Source of the DNA: JACVRW01 sp963814095
GTDB lineage: Bacteria > Actinomycetota > Thermoleophilia > Solirubrobacterales > Thermoleophilaceae
Length of the DNA: 64,000 nucleotides
Reading direction: 5' to 3'
NCBI GenBank assembly: GCA_963814095.1
Contig: CAWFBT010000006.1
Location: 434,001-498,000, forward strand
A program made the position numbers and the translations under genes. The notes below the pieces were generated by a model, which saw only the letters and a list, made by a program, of their open reading frames with translations, was not told the origin of the DNA and did no database searches. Positions 40,480 through 48,349 of this stretch are shown piece by piece (within the stretch, counting starts at the first letter, position 1; the number at the start of each line of letters is the position of its first letter).

Positions 40480-41682
40480 ATGGATCTCGCACTGACCGCC
40501 GAACAGGAGGATCTGCGCACTCGTGCGCGGGCGCTGGCGGAGACGATCATGGAGCACGAGCTCGCCTGCGAGGAGCAGAACGGGCTCGGCCCGGAGGCAC
40601 ACGCACAGATCGCCGACCGCGTGCGCGAGCTGCACCTGAACGCGATCAACATGCCCAGCGAGTGGGGCGGCCAGGGACTCGGCGTGCTCGACCAGGTGCT
40701 CGTGTCGGAGGAGCTCGGCGTGCTGACGAACGCGCTCTGGGACACGGTCTGGCGCCCGGCGAACGCGCTGCGCGCGTGCACCCCGGAGCAGCGCGCGGCC
40801 TACCTCGAGCCCGCGATCCGCGGTGAGCTGCGCGACTGCTTCGCGGTCACCGAGGCCGGCGCCGGCTCCGATCCGTCGTTGATCGAGACGACGGCCGCGC
40901 CGGTCGACGGCGGCTACCGGCTGAACGGTGAGAAGTGGTTCGTGACGGTCGGCGACGTCGCCGACTTCCTGATCGTGCTCGCGCTCGTGCCGCCCGAGCG
41001 CTCGCCCACGCTCTTCCTCGTCGACAAGGACACGCCCGGCGTGAGCGTGCTCAGGACGCCGCGCTACATGCACACCTTCGTCTACGAGCACCCGGAGTTC
41101 GGCTTCGAGGACGTCTTCGTCCCGGAGACCGCCGTGCTCGGCGGGGTCGGCGAGGGCTACGAGCTCACGCGCGACTGGTTCGTCGAGGAGCGCCTCATGA
41201 TCGCGGCCCGCACCGTCGGCGCCGCCGAGCGCGCGCTGCGCTCCGCCGTCGACTGGGCCAGCGAGCGCTCGCAGTTCGGCCAGGAGCTGATCGGCTACCA
41301 GCTGATCCAGGGCATGATCGCCGACAGCGTCGTCGACATCTCGACGAACCGCGCGCTCGTGCGGCAGATCGCCTGGGAGGCCGACCAGGGCCTCGACCGG
41401 CGCCTGCTGCACGGCAAGGCGGCTGTGGTCAAGCTGTCCGCGTCTGAGGCAGCCGGCCGTGTGGTCGACCGCGCCCTGCAGATCCACGGCGGCCGCGGCT
41501 ACATGCGCGAGAACCCCTGCGAGCGGCTCTACCGCGACCTGCGCGTCGACCGCATCTGGGAGGGCACGAGCGAGATCCAGCGCGTGATCGTGGCGAACGA
41601 GGTCGCGAAGCGCGGGCTCGACGGGCTCCTGTCGTACGGCACGTCGCCGGGGATGGCGGTGGCGCCGGCGGCGGCGGTGTAA
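40480..41682 (+). CDS. Acyl-CoA dehydrogenase (3 of 3)
   Basis: This 400-residue enzyme belongs to the acyl-CoA dehydrogenase fold but is more divergent than the other two: 'CFAVTEAGAGSDPSLIETTA', 'LNGEKWFVTVGDVADFLIVL', 'SERSQFGQELIGYQLIQGMI', 'IHGGRGYMRENPCERLYRDL' and the catalytic Glu in 'IWEGTSEIQ'. It lies 24 bases after the ABC ATPase gene, with AGGAGG upstream of the ATG, so it is likely co-transcribed with the amino acid transporter; it could oxidise an acyl-CoA produced from the imported amino acid. A strong hairpin terminator follows. Confidence 0.9.
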   Translation: MDLALTAEQEDLRTRARALAETIMEHELACEEQNGLGPEAHAQIADRVRELHLNAINMPSEWGGQGLGVLDQVLVSEELGVLTNALWDTVWRPANALRACTPEQRAAYLEPAIRGELRDCFAVTEAGAGSDPSLIETTAAPVDGGYRLNGEKWFVTVGDVADFLIVLALVPPERSPTLFLVDKDTPGVSVLRTPRYMHTFVYEHPEFGFEDVFVPETAVLGGVGEGYELTRDWFVEERLMIAARTVGAAERALRSAVDWASERSQFGQELIGYQLIQGMIADSVVDISTNRALVRQIAWEADQGLDRRLLHGKAAVVKLSASEAAGRVVDRALQIHGGRGYMRENPCERLYRDLRVDRIWEGTSEIQRVIVANEVAKRGLDGLLSYGTSPGMAVAPAAAV

Positions 41683-41719
41683 GGCTCAGGCGCGGCGGTC
41701 TCCGCCTCCCTCAGAGCGC

Positions 41720-41766
41720 AACGGTCCTGACTTGTTGGGCCTATGGCCCTACAAGTCAGGACGGTT
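41720..41766. terminator. Long hairpin, bidirectional terminator
   Basis: Arms of 22 bases (41720-41741 and 41745-41766) pair with two mismatches around a TAT loop; the inner part is GGGCC-TAT-GGCCC and the outer part GTCCTGACTTG/CAAGTCAGGAC. It sits between convergent genes and reaches the first base of the SDR stop codon. No U-tract is present, as in many actinobacterial terminators. Confidence 0.75.
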
Positions 41767-42569
41767 CATGCTGCGGGCGGCGGCCGCTCCGCGAGTCCCC
41801 AGGCGTCCGCCCCGCCATCCACCGCGATCGTGGTCCCGGTGATGTAGGCGCCCCCGTCCGAGGCGAGGAAGGCGATCAGCTGCGCCACGTCCTCCGGCCG
41901 CCCGAGCCGGCCCAGCGGCACGGAGCGCTCCCAGGCGGCCACGGCGTCGGCGCCGTAGCCGTCGAGCGCCTCGGTCGCGATCGTCCCGGGCGCCACGCAG
42001 ACGCTGCGGATCCCATAGCGGCTCCACTCGAGCGCGAGGCCGGCCGCCAGGTTGGCGACCGCGGCCCGGCCCGCCGCGGCGTGCGCGAAGCCGGGGATGC
42101 CCCGCTGCGGGCTGAAGCCGACGAACACGATCAGCCCACCGCCGCCGGGGATCAGCGCGCGCGTCGCGACCGCGTGGGTCACGCTCCAGACGGCGTCGAC
42201 CGTCACGCGCTGCACGGCGCGCCAGCCCTTCAGGCCGATCTCCTCGGCCGGCGCCGAGAACTGCCCGCCCGCGTTGTTGACGAGCACGTCGAGCGCCTCG
42301 AAGCGCTCGAGCGCCGCGTCGACCACGCGCTCGACCTCGTCCTCCTCGCGCAGGTCGGCCGCGACCGCGAGCGCCTCGCCGCCGTCGGCCTCGATTGCGG
42401 CCGCGGTCGCTTCCAAAGGCTCCAGCCGCCGCCCGCAGACGACCACTCTCGCCCCCGTGCCGGCGAGCTCCAGTGCGGTCGCGCGGCCGATGCCGGTCCC
42501 TCCCCCCGTCACGAGCGCCACCCGGCCGGCGTTGGCGTCGGGGCGCAGCGGGGAGCCGGGGCCCGCCAC
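41766..42569 (-). CDS. SDR, peroxisomal trans-2-enoyl-CoA reductase-like
   Basis: The 267-residue SDR has the cofactor motif 'VTGGGTGIGRATALELAG', Arg residues 'GRR' after strand 2 that favour NADPH, and 'VNNAGGQFSAPAEEIGLKGW'. In place of the YxxxK pair it has 'HAAAGRAAVANLAAGLALEW' (His163, Gly167), the arrangement of the PECR/2,4-dienoyl-CoA reductase group rather than classical dehydrogenases. That group reduces enoyl- or dienoyl-CoA in unsaturated fatty acid metabolism, which fits three acyl-CoA dehydrogenases in this window. The gene is six bases from the sulfatase-fold gene upstream and probably co-transcribed. Confidence 0.85.
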   Translation of the reverse strand: MAGPGSPLRPDANAGRVALVTGGGTGIGRATALELAGTGARVVVCGRRLEPLEATAAAIEADGGEALAVAADLREEDEVERVVDAALERFEALDVLVNNAGGQFSAPAEEIGLKGWRAVQRVTVDAVWSVTHAVATRALIPGGGGLIVFVGFSPQRGIPGFAHAAAGRAAVANLAAGLALEWSRYGIRSVCVAPGTIATEALDGYGADAVAAWERSVPLGRLGRPEDVAQLIAFLASDGGAYITGTTIAVDGGADAWGLAERPPPAA

Positions 42570-42574
42570 CGGGA

Positions 42575-44104
42575 TCAGCCCTCGCCGCCGCCCTTGGGGA
42601 ACTTCGGCAGGCCTTTGGGACCCGCGTCCTTCAGGATCAGGTTCCAGAGGCGGCGCACCTGCTGCGGGTTGCTCCTGGCGACGTTGCGGGTCTCGCCCGG
42701 GTCCGCCTTGCGGTCGTAGAGGCGCAGCTCCTGGCGCTTGTTGCCGGAGATGAGCAGCCAGCGGTCGTCGCCCGCGCTCACGTAGGTGTTGTAGGAGGCC
42801 GTGCGGTAGCCGCGCTTCTTGGCGGGCCGCTTGCCGTCGAAGAGCGGGCTCAGGTTCACGCCGTTCATGTGATCCGGCACGTCGACGCCGGCGGCGCTCA
42901 GCACGGTCGGGCCGATGTCGTGGGTCGACGCGTAGTAGCTGCTCGCCGCGCCCTTCGCCTTGCGCGCCGGGTGGCGCATCATCAGCGGGACGTGGGTGAG
43001 CCCCTGGTGCATCTCCGAGTAGCGCTTGCCGACCCAGCCGTACTCGCCCAGCAGCACGCCGTGGTCACTGGCGAGCACCACGAGCGTGTTGTCGTCGAGG
43101 CCCATGTTGGCGAGCCGGTCGAGGAAGTGGCCGAGCCAGACGTCGACGAGCGTGACCTCGGCGGCGTAGAGCTGGCGCATGCGCCGCAGGAGGCCCTGCG
43201 ACAGCCCGAGCTCCTGCCACTTGCCGGCGGGCGTCGCGAACGGCTGGATCGGCTCGACCCCGTCCGGCCGCGGCGGGCCGTACATGTCGACGAGCCGGCG
43301 CGGCGCGTCCCAGGGCTCGTGCGCGTCGAACGAGTCGATCACGAGCGCGAAGGGCTGGCGGTTGCGCGCCCACTCGAGCCAGTTCATGCCTTGCGTGAAG
43401 ACCTTGGCCGAGTTGAAGTCCTCCTCGGCGCGCTCGCGCGGGTTGATCGCCAGGTAGGTCGCCATGCGCGGCTCTGACTTGCCGTCGTCGATCGAGGCCG
43501 GCATGAAGTGGTCGACCAGCTTCTCCGGCACCTTGCGCTTGGGCTTCTTGCGCACCGGCACCTGGCCGTCGACGAGCACGACTCGGTCGAAGCGCGAGCG
43601 GAAGTTCTTGTGGACGGGCAGCAAGAGGTGCGGGTTGTCGGTGACGTAGCCGGTCGTCCAGCCGTTGCGGGCAAGCACCTCGGTCCACATCTCGCCATCG
43701 CTGCCGACGGGCTCCCAGCCGGGCTGCGCAGGCAGGTCGTCCCACTTCGGCTTCCAGCCCCGGAACGGGAAGGTGCGCCGGCCGGCCATGATCGCCCGCC
43801 GCGCGGGGATCGTCGGCATGCCCTCGGGGTAGGCGTTCGTGAAGCGGACGCCCTCCTGCATCACCTTCTCCATCGAGGCCGTCCGCGCGTGCGTGCCGTA
43901 GATGTGGTCGGCGCGCAGGCTGTCCATCACCACGACCACGACGTTCATCGGGTTCGCCGGCGGCGGCGCGGTCGTCTTCGTCTGCTCGGTCGCGCCGGCG
44001 TCGCCGCCGGAGTCACACGAGCTGGCGGCTCCGATCAGGGCGATGCCGGCCGCACCGGCACCGCCGGCGCGGATCAACTCGCGACGGGTGAAGTCCGGCG
44101 TCAC
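42575..44104 (-). CDS. Sulfatase-fold (alkaline phosphatase superfamily) Tat lipoprotein
   Basis: The 509-residue protein has a twin-arginine leader 'TRRELIRAGGAGAAGIAL' ending in a lipobox 'ASSC' (Cys30). The sulfatase domain has the first metal Asp in 'VVVVVMDSLRADH' (Asp61), the nucleophile loop 'TIPARRAIMAGRR', 'VIDSFDAHEPWD' and 'LASDHGVLLGEYG' with the other metal ligands. The nucleophile position of the C/S-x-P-x-R motif is Thr98, so formylglycine cannot be formed by the known route and phosphatase/phosphodiesterase or phosphotransferase chemistry is more likely. Substrate unknown. Predicted to be anchored on the outer face of the membrane. Confidence 0.85.
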   Translation of the reverse strand: MTPDFTRRELIRAGGAGAAGIALIGAASSCDSGGDAGATEQTKTTAPPPANPMNVVVVVMDSLRADHIYGTHARTASMEKVMQEGVRFTNAYPEGMPTIPARRAIMAGRRTFPFRGWKPKWDDLPAQPGWEPVGSDGEMWTEVLARNGWTTGYVTDNPHLLLPVHKNFRSRFDRVVLVDGQVPVRKKPKRKVPEKLVDHFMPASIDDGKSEPRMATYLAINPRERAEEDFNSAKVFTQGMNWLEWARNRQPFALVIDSFDAHEPWDAPRRLVDMYGPPRPDGVEPIQPFATPAGKWQELGLSQGLLRRMRQLYAAEVTLVDVWLGHFLDRLANMGLDDNTLVVLASDHGVLLGEYGWVGKRYSEMHQGLTHVPLMMRHPARKAKGAASSYYASTHDIGPTVLSAAGVDVPDHMNGVNLSPLFDGKRPAKKRGYRTASYNTYVSAGDDRWLLISGNKRQELRLYDRKADPGETRNVARSNPQQVRRLWNLILKDAGPKGLPKFPKGGGEG

Positions 44105-44112
44105 TGGTGTCT

Positions 44113-44331
44113 CTACCGGCCCCGGCCTATGTCGATCGGGCGAATCGCATGCTCGTCGGGCAGCTTGCCCAGTACCTCGCGGGCGATCGCAGCCACGTCG
44201 CGCTCGTCGTGGCCGAAGTCGTCGAGGTACGACTTGAGCGCGGTCCAGGTGATCTTCAGCTGGGCGGGAGTCAGGTCGAGCCGGTACGCGATCTCGTCCG
44301 GGCCGATCAGGTGCAGTTCATCGTCAGCCAT
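44113..44331 (-). CDS. Small helical protein of unknown function
   Basis: The 72-residue protein ('MADDELHLIGPDEIAYRLDL', 'TPAQLKITWTALKSYLDDFG', then 'IAREVLGKLPDEHAI') is predicted helical and soluble and ends eight bases before the sulfatase-fold gene on the same strand, so they may be co-transcribed. No family recognised. It is divergent from the EVE-domain gene with 54 bases between the starts. Confidence 0.6.
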   Translation of the reverse strand: MADDELHLIGPDEIAYRLDLTPAQLKITWTALKSYLDDFGHDERDVAAIAREVLGKLPDEHAIRPIDIGRGR

Positions 44332-44372
44332 GGCGGGCCAGAACAGTACAAGGAGCGCCGCGCAGCGCCGAC

Positions 44373-44378
44373 TAACCT
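44373..44378 (+). promoter_or_regulatory. Candidate -10 box of the EVE gene
   Basis: TAACCT lies 7 bases before the GTG at 44386. Confidence 0.3.
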
Positions 44379-44385
44379 GTCGGCC

Positions 44386-44841
44386 GTGCCACGAACCTGG
44401 ATCCTGACGGGCTCGCTCGAGAACCTACGCGCCACGCGGGAGCATGGCTTTCGGGTAATCGGCGCCAAGGAGGGCCGCCGCGGGATGGCCGAGCAGATCG
44501 AGCCCGGCGACCGGATCGTCTTCTACGTCACGGGCATCCAGGCATTCGGCGGCAGCATCCGCGTCACGGGCGAGATGTACGAGGACCGCGAGCGGATCTG
44601 GCCCGGCAAGCCCGGCAACCCAGATGCGTATCCATGGCGCTTCCCGACCGAGCCCGAGATCGTGCTCGAGGAGGACGAATTCGTGCCGGCGGTCGAGGTC
44701 GTCGGCGAGCTCGAGCACGCGGCCAAGTGGCCGGCGGCGCACTGGCATCTCGCCTTCCAGGGCCAGCTGCGAACCGTCTCGGAGGCGGACGCGCAGCTGC
44801 TCGAGCGCCGCCTGCGCGCGGGCGCACGCAGCGCGGCGTGA
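44386..44841 (+). CDS. EVE-domain protein (PUA-like)
   Basis: The 151-residue protein begins 'VPRTWILTGSLENLRATREH' and has 'GDRIVFYVTGIQAFGGSIRV', 'WPGKPGNPDAYPWRFPTEPE' and 'LEHAAKWPAAHWHLAFQGQL', the PUA-like EVE fold that binds modified bases in DNA. Many stand-alone bacterial EVE proteins have no established role; some are parts of restriction systems, but no nuclease or McrB gene is near here. GTG start at 44386 fits the first strand of the fold. Its TGA overlaps the GTG of the next gene (GTGA). Confidence 0.85.
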   Translation: MPRTWILTGSLENLRATREHGFRVIGAKEGRRGMAEQIEPGDRIVFYVTGIQAFGGSIRVTGEMYEDRERIWPGKPGNPDAYPWRFPTEPEIVLEEDEFVPAVEVVGELEHAAKWPAAHWHLAFQGQLRTVSEADAQLLERRLRAGARSAA

Positions 44842-45269
44842 GCCGGATCACCACCGCCTTCCGGGTCCTGAACCCGGAGCAGAAGGCCGCCGCGGCAGCG
44901 GCCGTGCTGCTCGCGCTCAGCACGATCGGGCCGTTCTCCTTCGTCGAGCTGGCCGAGCTGCTGCTCGCAGCGGGCGTGCTTGCGCTGTTGTTCGCGCGCG
45001 CCGAGGGCCAGAGCTTCCACCTGCCCTTCGGCGACGGGACGATCATCGCCACGGCCGGCGTCTGGGCCGGCATCCTGATCGTCGCCCGGCTGTTCGAGCG
45101 CCCGCTCGGCCAGAACCTGCTCGCGCTCGCCTGCGCGGCGATCCTGTTCCTGGCCGGTGCGCGCGAGCGGGCGAAGCACCCGGCCGACGACATCCGCGGC
45201 GCGGCTAGGGCGCCGGCGGAATCGCCTGCCGAAAGCGAAAGCGGAAGTCCGGATCCACCTGCTTCTTGA
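44838..45269 (+). CDS. Small multi-pass membrane protein
   Basis: The 143-residue protein has four hydrophobic segments ('AAAAAVLLALSTIGPFSFV', 'LAELLLAAGVLALLFARAE', 'IIATAGVWAGILIVARLFE', 'LLALACAAILFLAGARERA') and a short Pro/Ser/Glu-rich tail. No family recognised. It is translationally coupled to the EVE gene by a GTGA overlap and its 3' end overlaps the 3' end of the convergent oxidase gene by 65 bases. Confidence 0.62.
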   Translation: MSRITTAFRVLNPEQKAAAAAAVLLALSTIGPFSFVELAELLLAAGVLALLFARAEGQSFHLPFGDGTIIATAGVWAGILIVARLFERPLGQNLLALACAAILFLAGARERAKHPADDIRGAARAPAESPAESESGSPDPPAS

Positions 45270-46716
45270 TCTGCCGCAGTCGCGGCAGGTTGCTCGCGTA
45301 GTACGCGCGCGCCCAGCCCGGTAGCTGCGGGTCGATGTAGTTCTGGTAGGCCTGACCCGACGCAAACGGCCGCAGCGCGCGCCAGACGCCGTTGATCCAC
45401 TGGTTCGCGGCTCCGCCGCCGGAGCCGCTGAAGTAGGCGCCGTACTGGAGCGAGAACAGCATGTCGCGGTGAACGAACGCCGTGGCATCGGCGGCCGGCC
45501 GGTTGTAGGCGCCGCCGTAGGCGTCGAGCAAGAGCGCCCCGGAGCCCGCTCCGCTGCGCTGGCGGCGCTCGATCCAGTCGATCATGGTCGCGCGGGCCCT
45601 CGCCGACAGCGGCTTGTTGAAGTAGTCGGACTTCGCGTAGAAGCTCGCGCGCGGCATCGTTCCGCCGGGGAACGTGCCGACCGTGTGGCAGGCGCGGAAG
45701 CCCTCCTGCAGGCAGCCCGCCCAGCGCAGCATCAGCGACATGTAGCTCGCGCTGCCGACGCTCACGCGGGCGCCGCTGATTCGCGCGAGCGGGCGTATCA
45801 GCCGCCGCAGCCGCGCGGGCGAGCCGAAGAACTGCCCGAGCGCGCTCACGGCCGGGCCGCCCGAGCCCGTCCCGAGCGAGCAGATCGAGGTGAGCGTGGG
45901 CGGCGCATGCGGCGCGAATTCCTGCCACGCCGCGAGCACCTGATTCGCCTGCGACCACGGGAACGAGATGAAGAAGTAGGCCGCGCCGCGGGTGCGATGG
46001 GTCTGCATGGTCAGGCTCGTGACGATCCCGAAGTTGCCTCCGCCGCCACCCTGGCTCGCCCAGAACAGGTCCTCGTTGCTGTCCTGCGTGACCTGACGGA
46101 TCCGGCCGTCGGCGGTGACCATCGTGAGCGCGCGGATGTTGTCGGTCATCAGCCCCCAGCGGCGGCCGGCAAGCCCGTGGCCGCCGCCGAGTGCGAGGCC
46201 GGCCACACCGACCGAGGGGCAGGAGCCGCCCGGAACGGTCAGGCCGCGGCGGGCGAGCGACGAGTACATGTCGATCAGCTGGGCGCCCGGGCCGAGTGTC
46301 GCGCGCCCGTTCGAGACGCCCACGCCGTTCATGCGCGAGAGGTCGACGACCACTCCGCTGCCGGTCGTCGAGTAGCCGGCGTAGCTGTGGCCGCCCGAGC
46401 GGGCCACCACGCTGACGTCGAAGCGGTTCGCCCAGCGGACGATGGCCGCGACGTCCTGGGTGCTGACGGGCTGAACCACGGCATCGGGACGCTTGCCGTC
46501 GTAGCGCAGGTTGTATACGAGCCGGGCCTGGTTGTAGCCGGGGCTGCGCGGCAGCAGCACCTTGCCGCGGACCGCTGAGCGCAGCGCGCGCACGGCCTGC
46601 GGCGAGAGCGCCGACGACTCCGCCTGGATCCCCGCCCCCGCCTGACCGGGCAGCGTCAGCGCCAGCGCGGCCCCCGCGGCGCCCGAGATGAACTCGCGAC
46701 GGTCGAGTCCGGCCAC
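45205..46716 (-). CDS. FAD-linked oxidase, BBE type, Tat-exported
   Basis: The 503-residue protein has a Tat signal 'LDRREFISGAAGAALALTL' and an FAD-binding PCMH domain ('AVVQPVSTQDVAAIVRWANR', 'ARSGGHSYAGYSTTGSG'). His110 in 'SGGHSYAG' and Cys166 in 'GGSCPSVGVAG' match the two covalent FAD attachment residues of berberine-bridge-type oxidases. The C-terminal BBE segment 'GGAYNRPAADATAFVHRDML' and 'RAYYASNLPRLRQIKKQVDP' is complete. Such enzymes oxidise sugars or alcohol-containing natural products with O2, giving H2O2. Start is GTG at 46716, with TAGAGT as -10 box. Confidence 0.9.
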   Translation of the reverse strand: MAGLDRREFISGAAGAALALTLPGQAGAGIQAESSALSPQAVRALRSAVRGKVLLPRSPGYNQARLVYNLRYDGKRPDAVVQPVSTQDVAAIVRWANRFDVSVVARSGGHSYAGYSTTGSGVVVDLSRMNGVGVSNGRATLGPGAQLIDMYSSLARRGLTVPGGSCPSVGVAGLALGGGHGLAGRRWGLMTDNIRALTMVTADGRIRQVTQDSNEDLFWASQGGGGGNFGIVTSLTMQTHRTRGAAYFFISFPWSQANQVLAAWQEFAPHAPPTLTSICSLGTGSGGPAVSALGQFFGSPARLRRLIRPLARISGARVSVGSASYMSLMLRWAGCLQEGFRACHTVGTFPGGTMPRASFYAKSDYFNKPLSARARATMIDWIERRQRSGAGSGALLLDAYGGAYNRPAADATAFVHRDMLFSLQYGAYFSGSGGGAANQWINGVWRALRPFASGQAYQNYIDPQLPGWARAYYASNLPRLRQIKKQVDPDFRFRFRQAIPPAP

Positions 46717-46722
46717 GAGCGG

Positions 46723-46728
46723 ACTCTA
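46723..46728 (-). promoter_or_regulatory. Candidate -10 box of the BBE oxidase gene
   Basis: On the minus strand TAGAGT lies 6 bases before the GTG at 46716, the same hexamer and spacing as before the aldo/keto reductase gene. Confidence 0.35.
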
Positions 46729-48342
46729 TCCCGAGCGGGTGATGACTGCGTCCCAGTCGCAGGGCGACTGGCGCGCCGCCTCGTTGCTCACCCCGACCAG
46801 CTGCCCGCCTGGACAGTCCTCCGCCTCGACGCGCCGGCGCGGGTTGACGATGCCGAGCAGGCCGAGCAACCCGCCGAGCGCCACGAGGACCGTGGAGATC
46901 CCGATGCCGACGTGGAAGGCCCTGATCGAGGCGTCCTGCGACGCCTCGGTCAGCTCGGCCTGCTCGCCGGGCGGCAGGCCGGGAACGCGCAGCTCGGCGA
47001 GCGGCTGGCTCTTCGCGTCGTCGACTGCGGCGGCGATCTGCGGGTTGCGCGCCGCCTGGTTGCCCAGCTCGTCCTCGAGCTGCGAGCCGAACGAGGCGGC
47101 CACGACGGCGCCGACGCCGGCGATCGCGATGAGGCTCGCCACGCGCGCGATCGCGTTGTTCACGCCCGAGGCGATGCCGGCATTGCTCTCGTCCGCATCG
47201 GCGAGCACGGTGGCGGTGAGCGGGGCGACCGTCATCGACAGCCCGAGCGCGAACACGAGCAGTCCGGGGAGCAGGTCGGTGAGGTAGTCGACGTCGGCGT
47301 CGAGGCGCAGGAACCAGGCAAGGCCCACAGCGGCCACAAGCGGCCCCACGCCCATGAAGAAGCGCGGCCCGTGGCGGTCGGCGAGCATCCCGAAGCGGGT
47401 CGAGAGCGTGAACATCACGAGCGTCACGGGGATGCTCGACAGGCCCGCTTCGAGCGCGTTGTAGCCGGCCACCTGCTGCAGGAACAGGACGAGGAAGAAG
47501 AACAGCAGGCCCAGGCCCCCGTACATCGAGAAGGTCTCGATGTTGCCGACCGCGAAGTTGCGCCGGCGGAAGAGGCCGAGCGGCAGCATCGGGTGGTCCG
47601 TGCGCGCCTCCCAAATGATGAAGCCGGCGAACATGGCGGCGCCGATCGCGAGCGAGAGGAAGACGGCCGGGTCGCTCCAGCCGCGCAGCGGCTGCTCGAT
47701 CAGCCCGAAGGTCATCCCCGCGAGGCCGAGGGCGCACAGCGTCGCCCCCACCACGTCGACGCGCGCGTCCGGGTCCCGCTCGCGACCTTCGGGCACCGCG
47801 CGGAAAACGATGAAGAGCGTGAGCAGGACGATCGGGATGTTGATCGCGAAGATCCAGCGCCACGAAGCGGTGTCGACGAGCTGGCCGCCGATCAGCGGCC
47901 CAAGCACCGTCCCGATCCCGCCCCAGGCGGTCCATGCGCCGACCGCCTTGCCGCGCTCGTCGGGCGGGAACGCCGCGACGATCACGGCGAGGGCCGCCGG
48001 CGTCAGGAGTGCGCCGGAGACGCCCTGCAGCGCCCGGGCGAGCACGAGCATCTCGATCGTCGGTGCCAGCGCGCAGAGCAGCGAGGTCACGCCGAACCCG
48101 GCGACCCCGACCACGAACATGCGCCGCTCGCCGAACAGGTCGCCTAGCGAGCCGCCGATAAGGAGCAGCGAGCTGAGCGTGACGAGGTAGGCGTTCGAGG
48201 TCCACTGCTGACCCGCAAGGCCGCCGCCGAGGTCGTCCGCGATCGCCGGCAGCGCGACGTTGACCACGGTCGAATCGACCGTGACCACGGTCGTTCCGAG
48301 AATCGCGGCTACGAGGACGAGCCGCTTCTCGGCGCTCGTCAT
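46726..48342 (-). CDS. MFS exporter, DHA2 family
   Basis: The 538-residue transporter has about 14 membrane segments. It carries 'VVTVDSTVVNVALPAIADDL' at the N-terminus, motif A in 'IGGSLGDLFGERRMFVVG' and motif C in 'GGIGTVLGPLIGGQLVDTAS'. A large periplasmic loop between the last two segments ('QLEDELGNQAARNPQIAAAV') is typical of the QacA/EmrB branch. It likely exports drugs. It is seven bases downstream of the citrate synthase gene on the same strand; no regulator is adjacent. The -10 box of the next gene lies within its end. Confidence 0.92.
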   Translation of the reverse strand: MTSAEKRLVLVAAILGTTVVTVDSTVVNVALPAIADDLGGGLAGQQWTSNAYLVTLSSLLLIGGSLGDLFGERRMFVVGVAGFGVTSLLCALAPTIEMLVLARALQGVSGALLTPAALAVIVAAFPPDERGKAVGAWTAWGGIGTVLGPLIGGQLVDTASWRWIFAINIPIVLLTLFIVFRAVPEGRERDPDARVDVVGATLCALGLAGMTFGLIEQPLRGWSDPAVFLSLAIGAAMFAGFIIWEARTDHPMLPLGLFRRRNFAVGNIETFSMYGGLGLLFFFLVLFLQQVAGYNALEAGLSSIPVTLVMFTLSTRFGMLADRHGPRFFMGVGPLVAAVGLAWFLRLDADVDYLTDLLPGLLVFALGLSMTVAPLTATVLADADESNAGIASGVNNAIARVASLIAIAGVGAVVAASFGSQLEDELGNQAARNPQIAAAVDDAKSQPLAELRVPGLPPGEQAELTEASQDASIRAFHVGIGISTVLVALGGLLGLLGIVNPRRRVEAEDCPGGQLVGVSNEAARQSPCDWDAVITRSG

Positions 48343-48349
48343 GGACGCG

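Noticed and set aside
44386..44841. EVE-domain gene as sign of a defence system
   Set aside because: No nuclease, McrB or other defence gene lies nearby; stand-alone EVE genes are common.
44564..48205. 1213-codon minus-strand open frame over the BBE oxidase and MFS genes
   Set aside because: Arg/Ala/Pro-rich shadow in the wrong frame of two real genes on the same strand.
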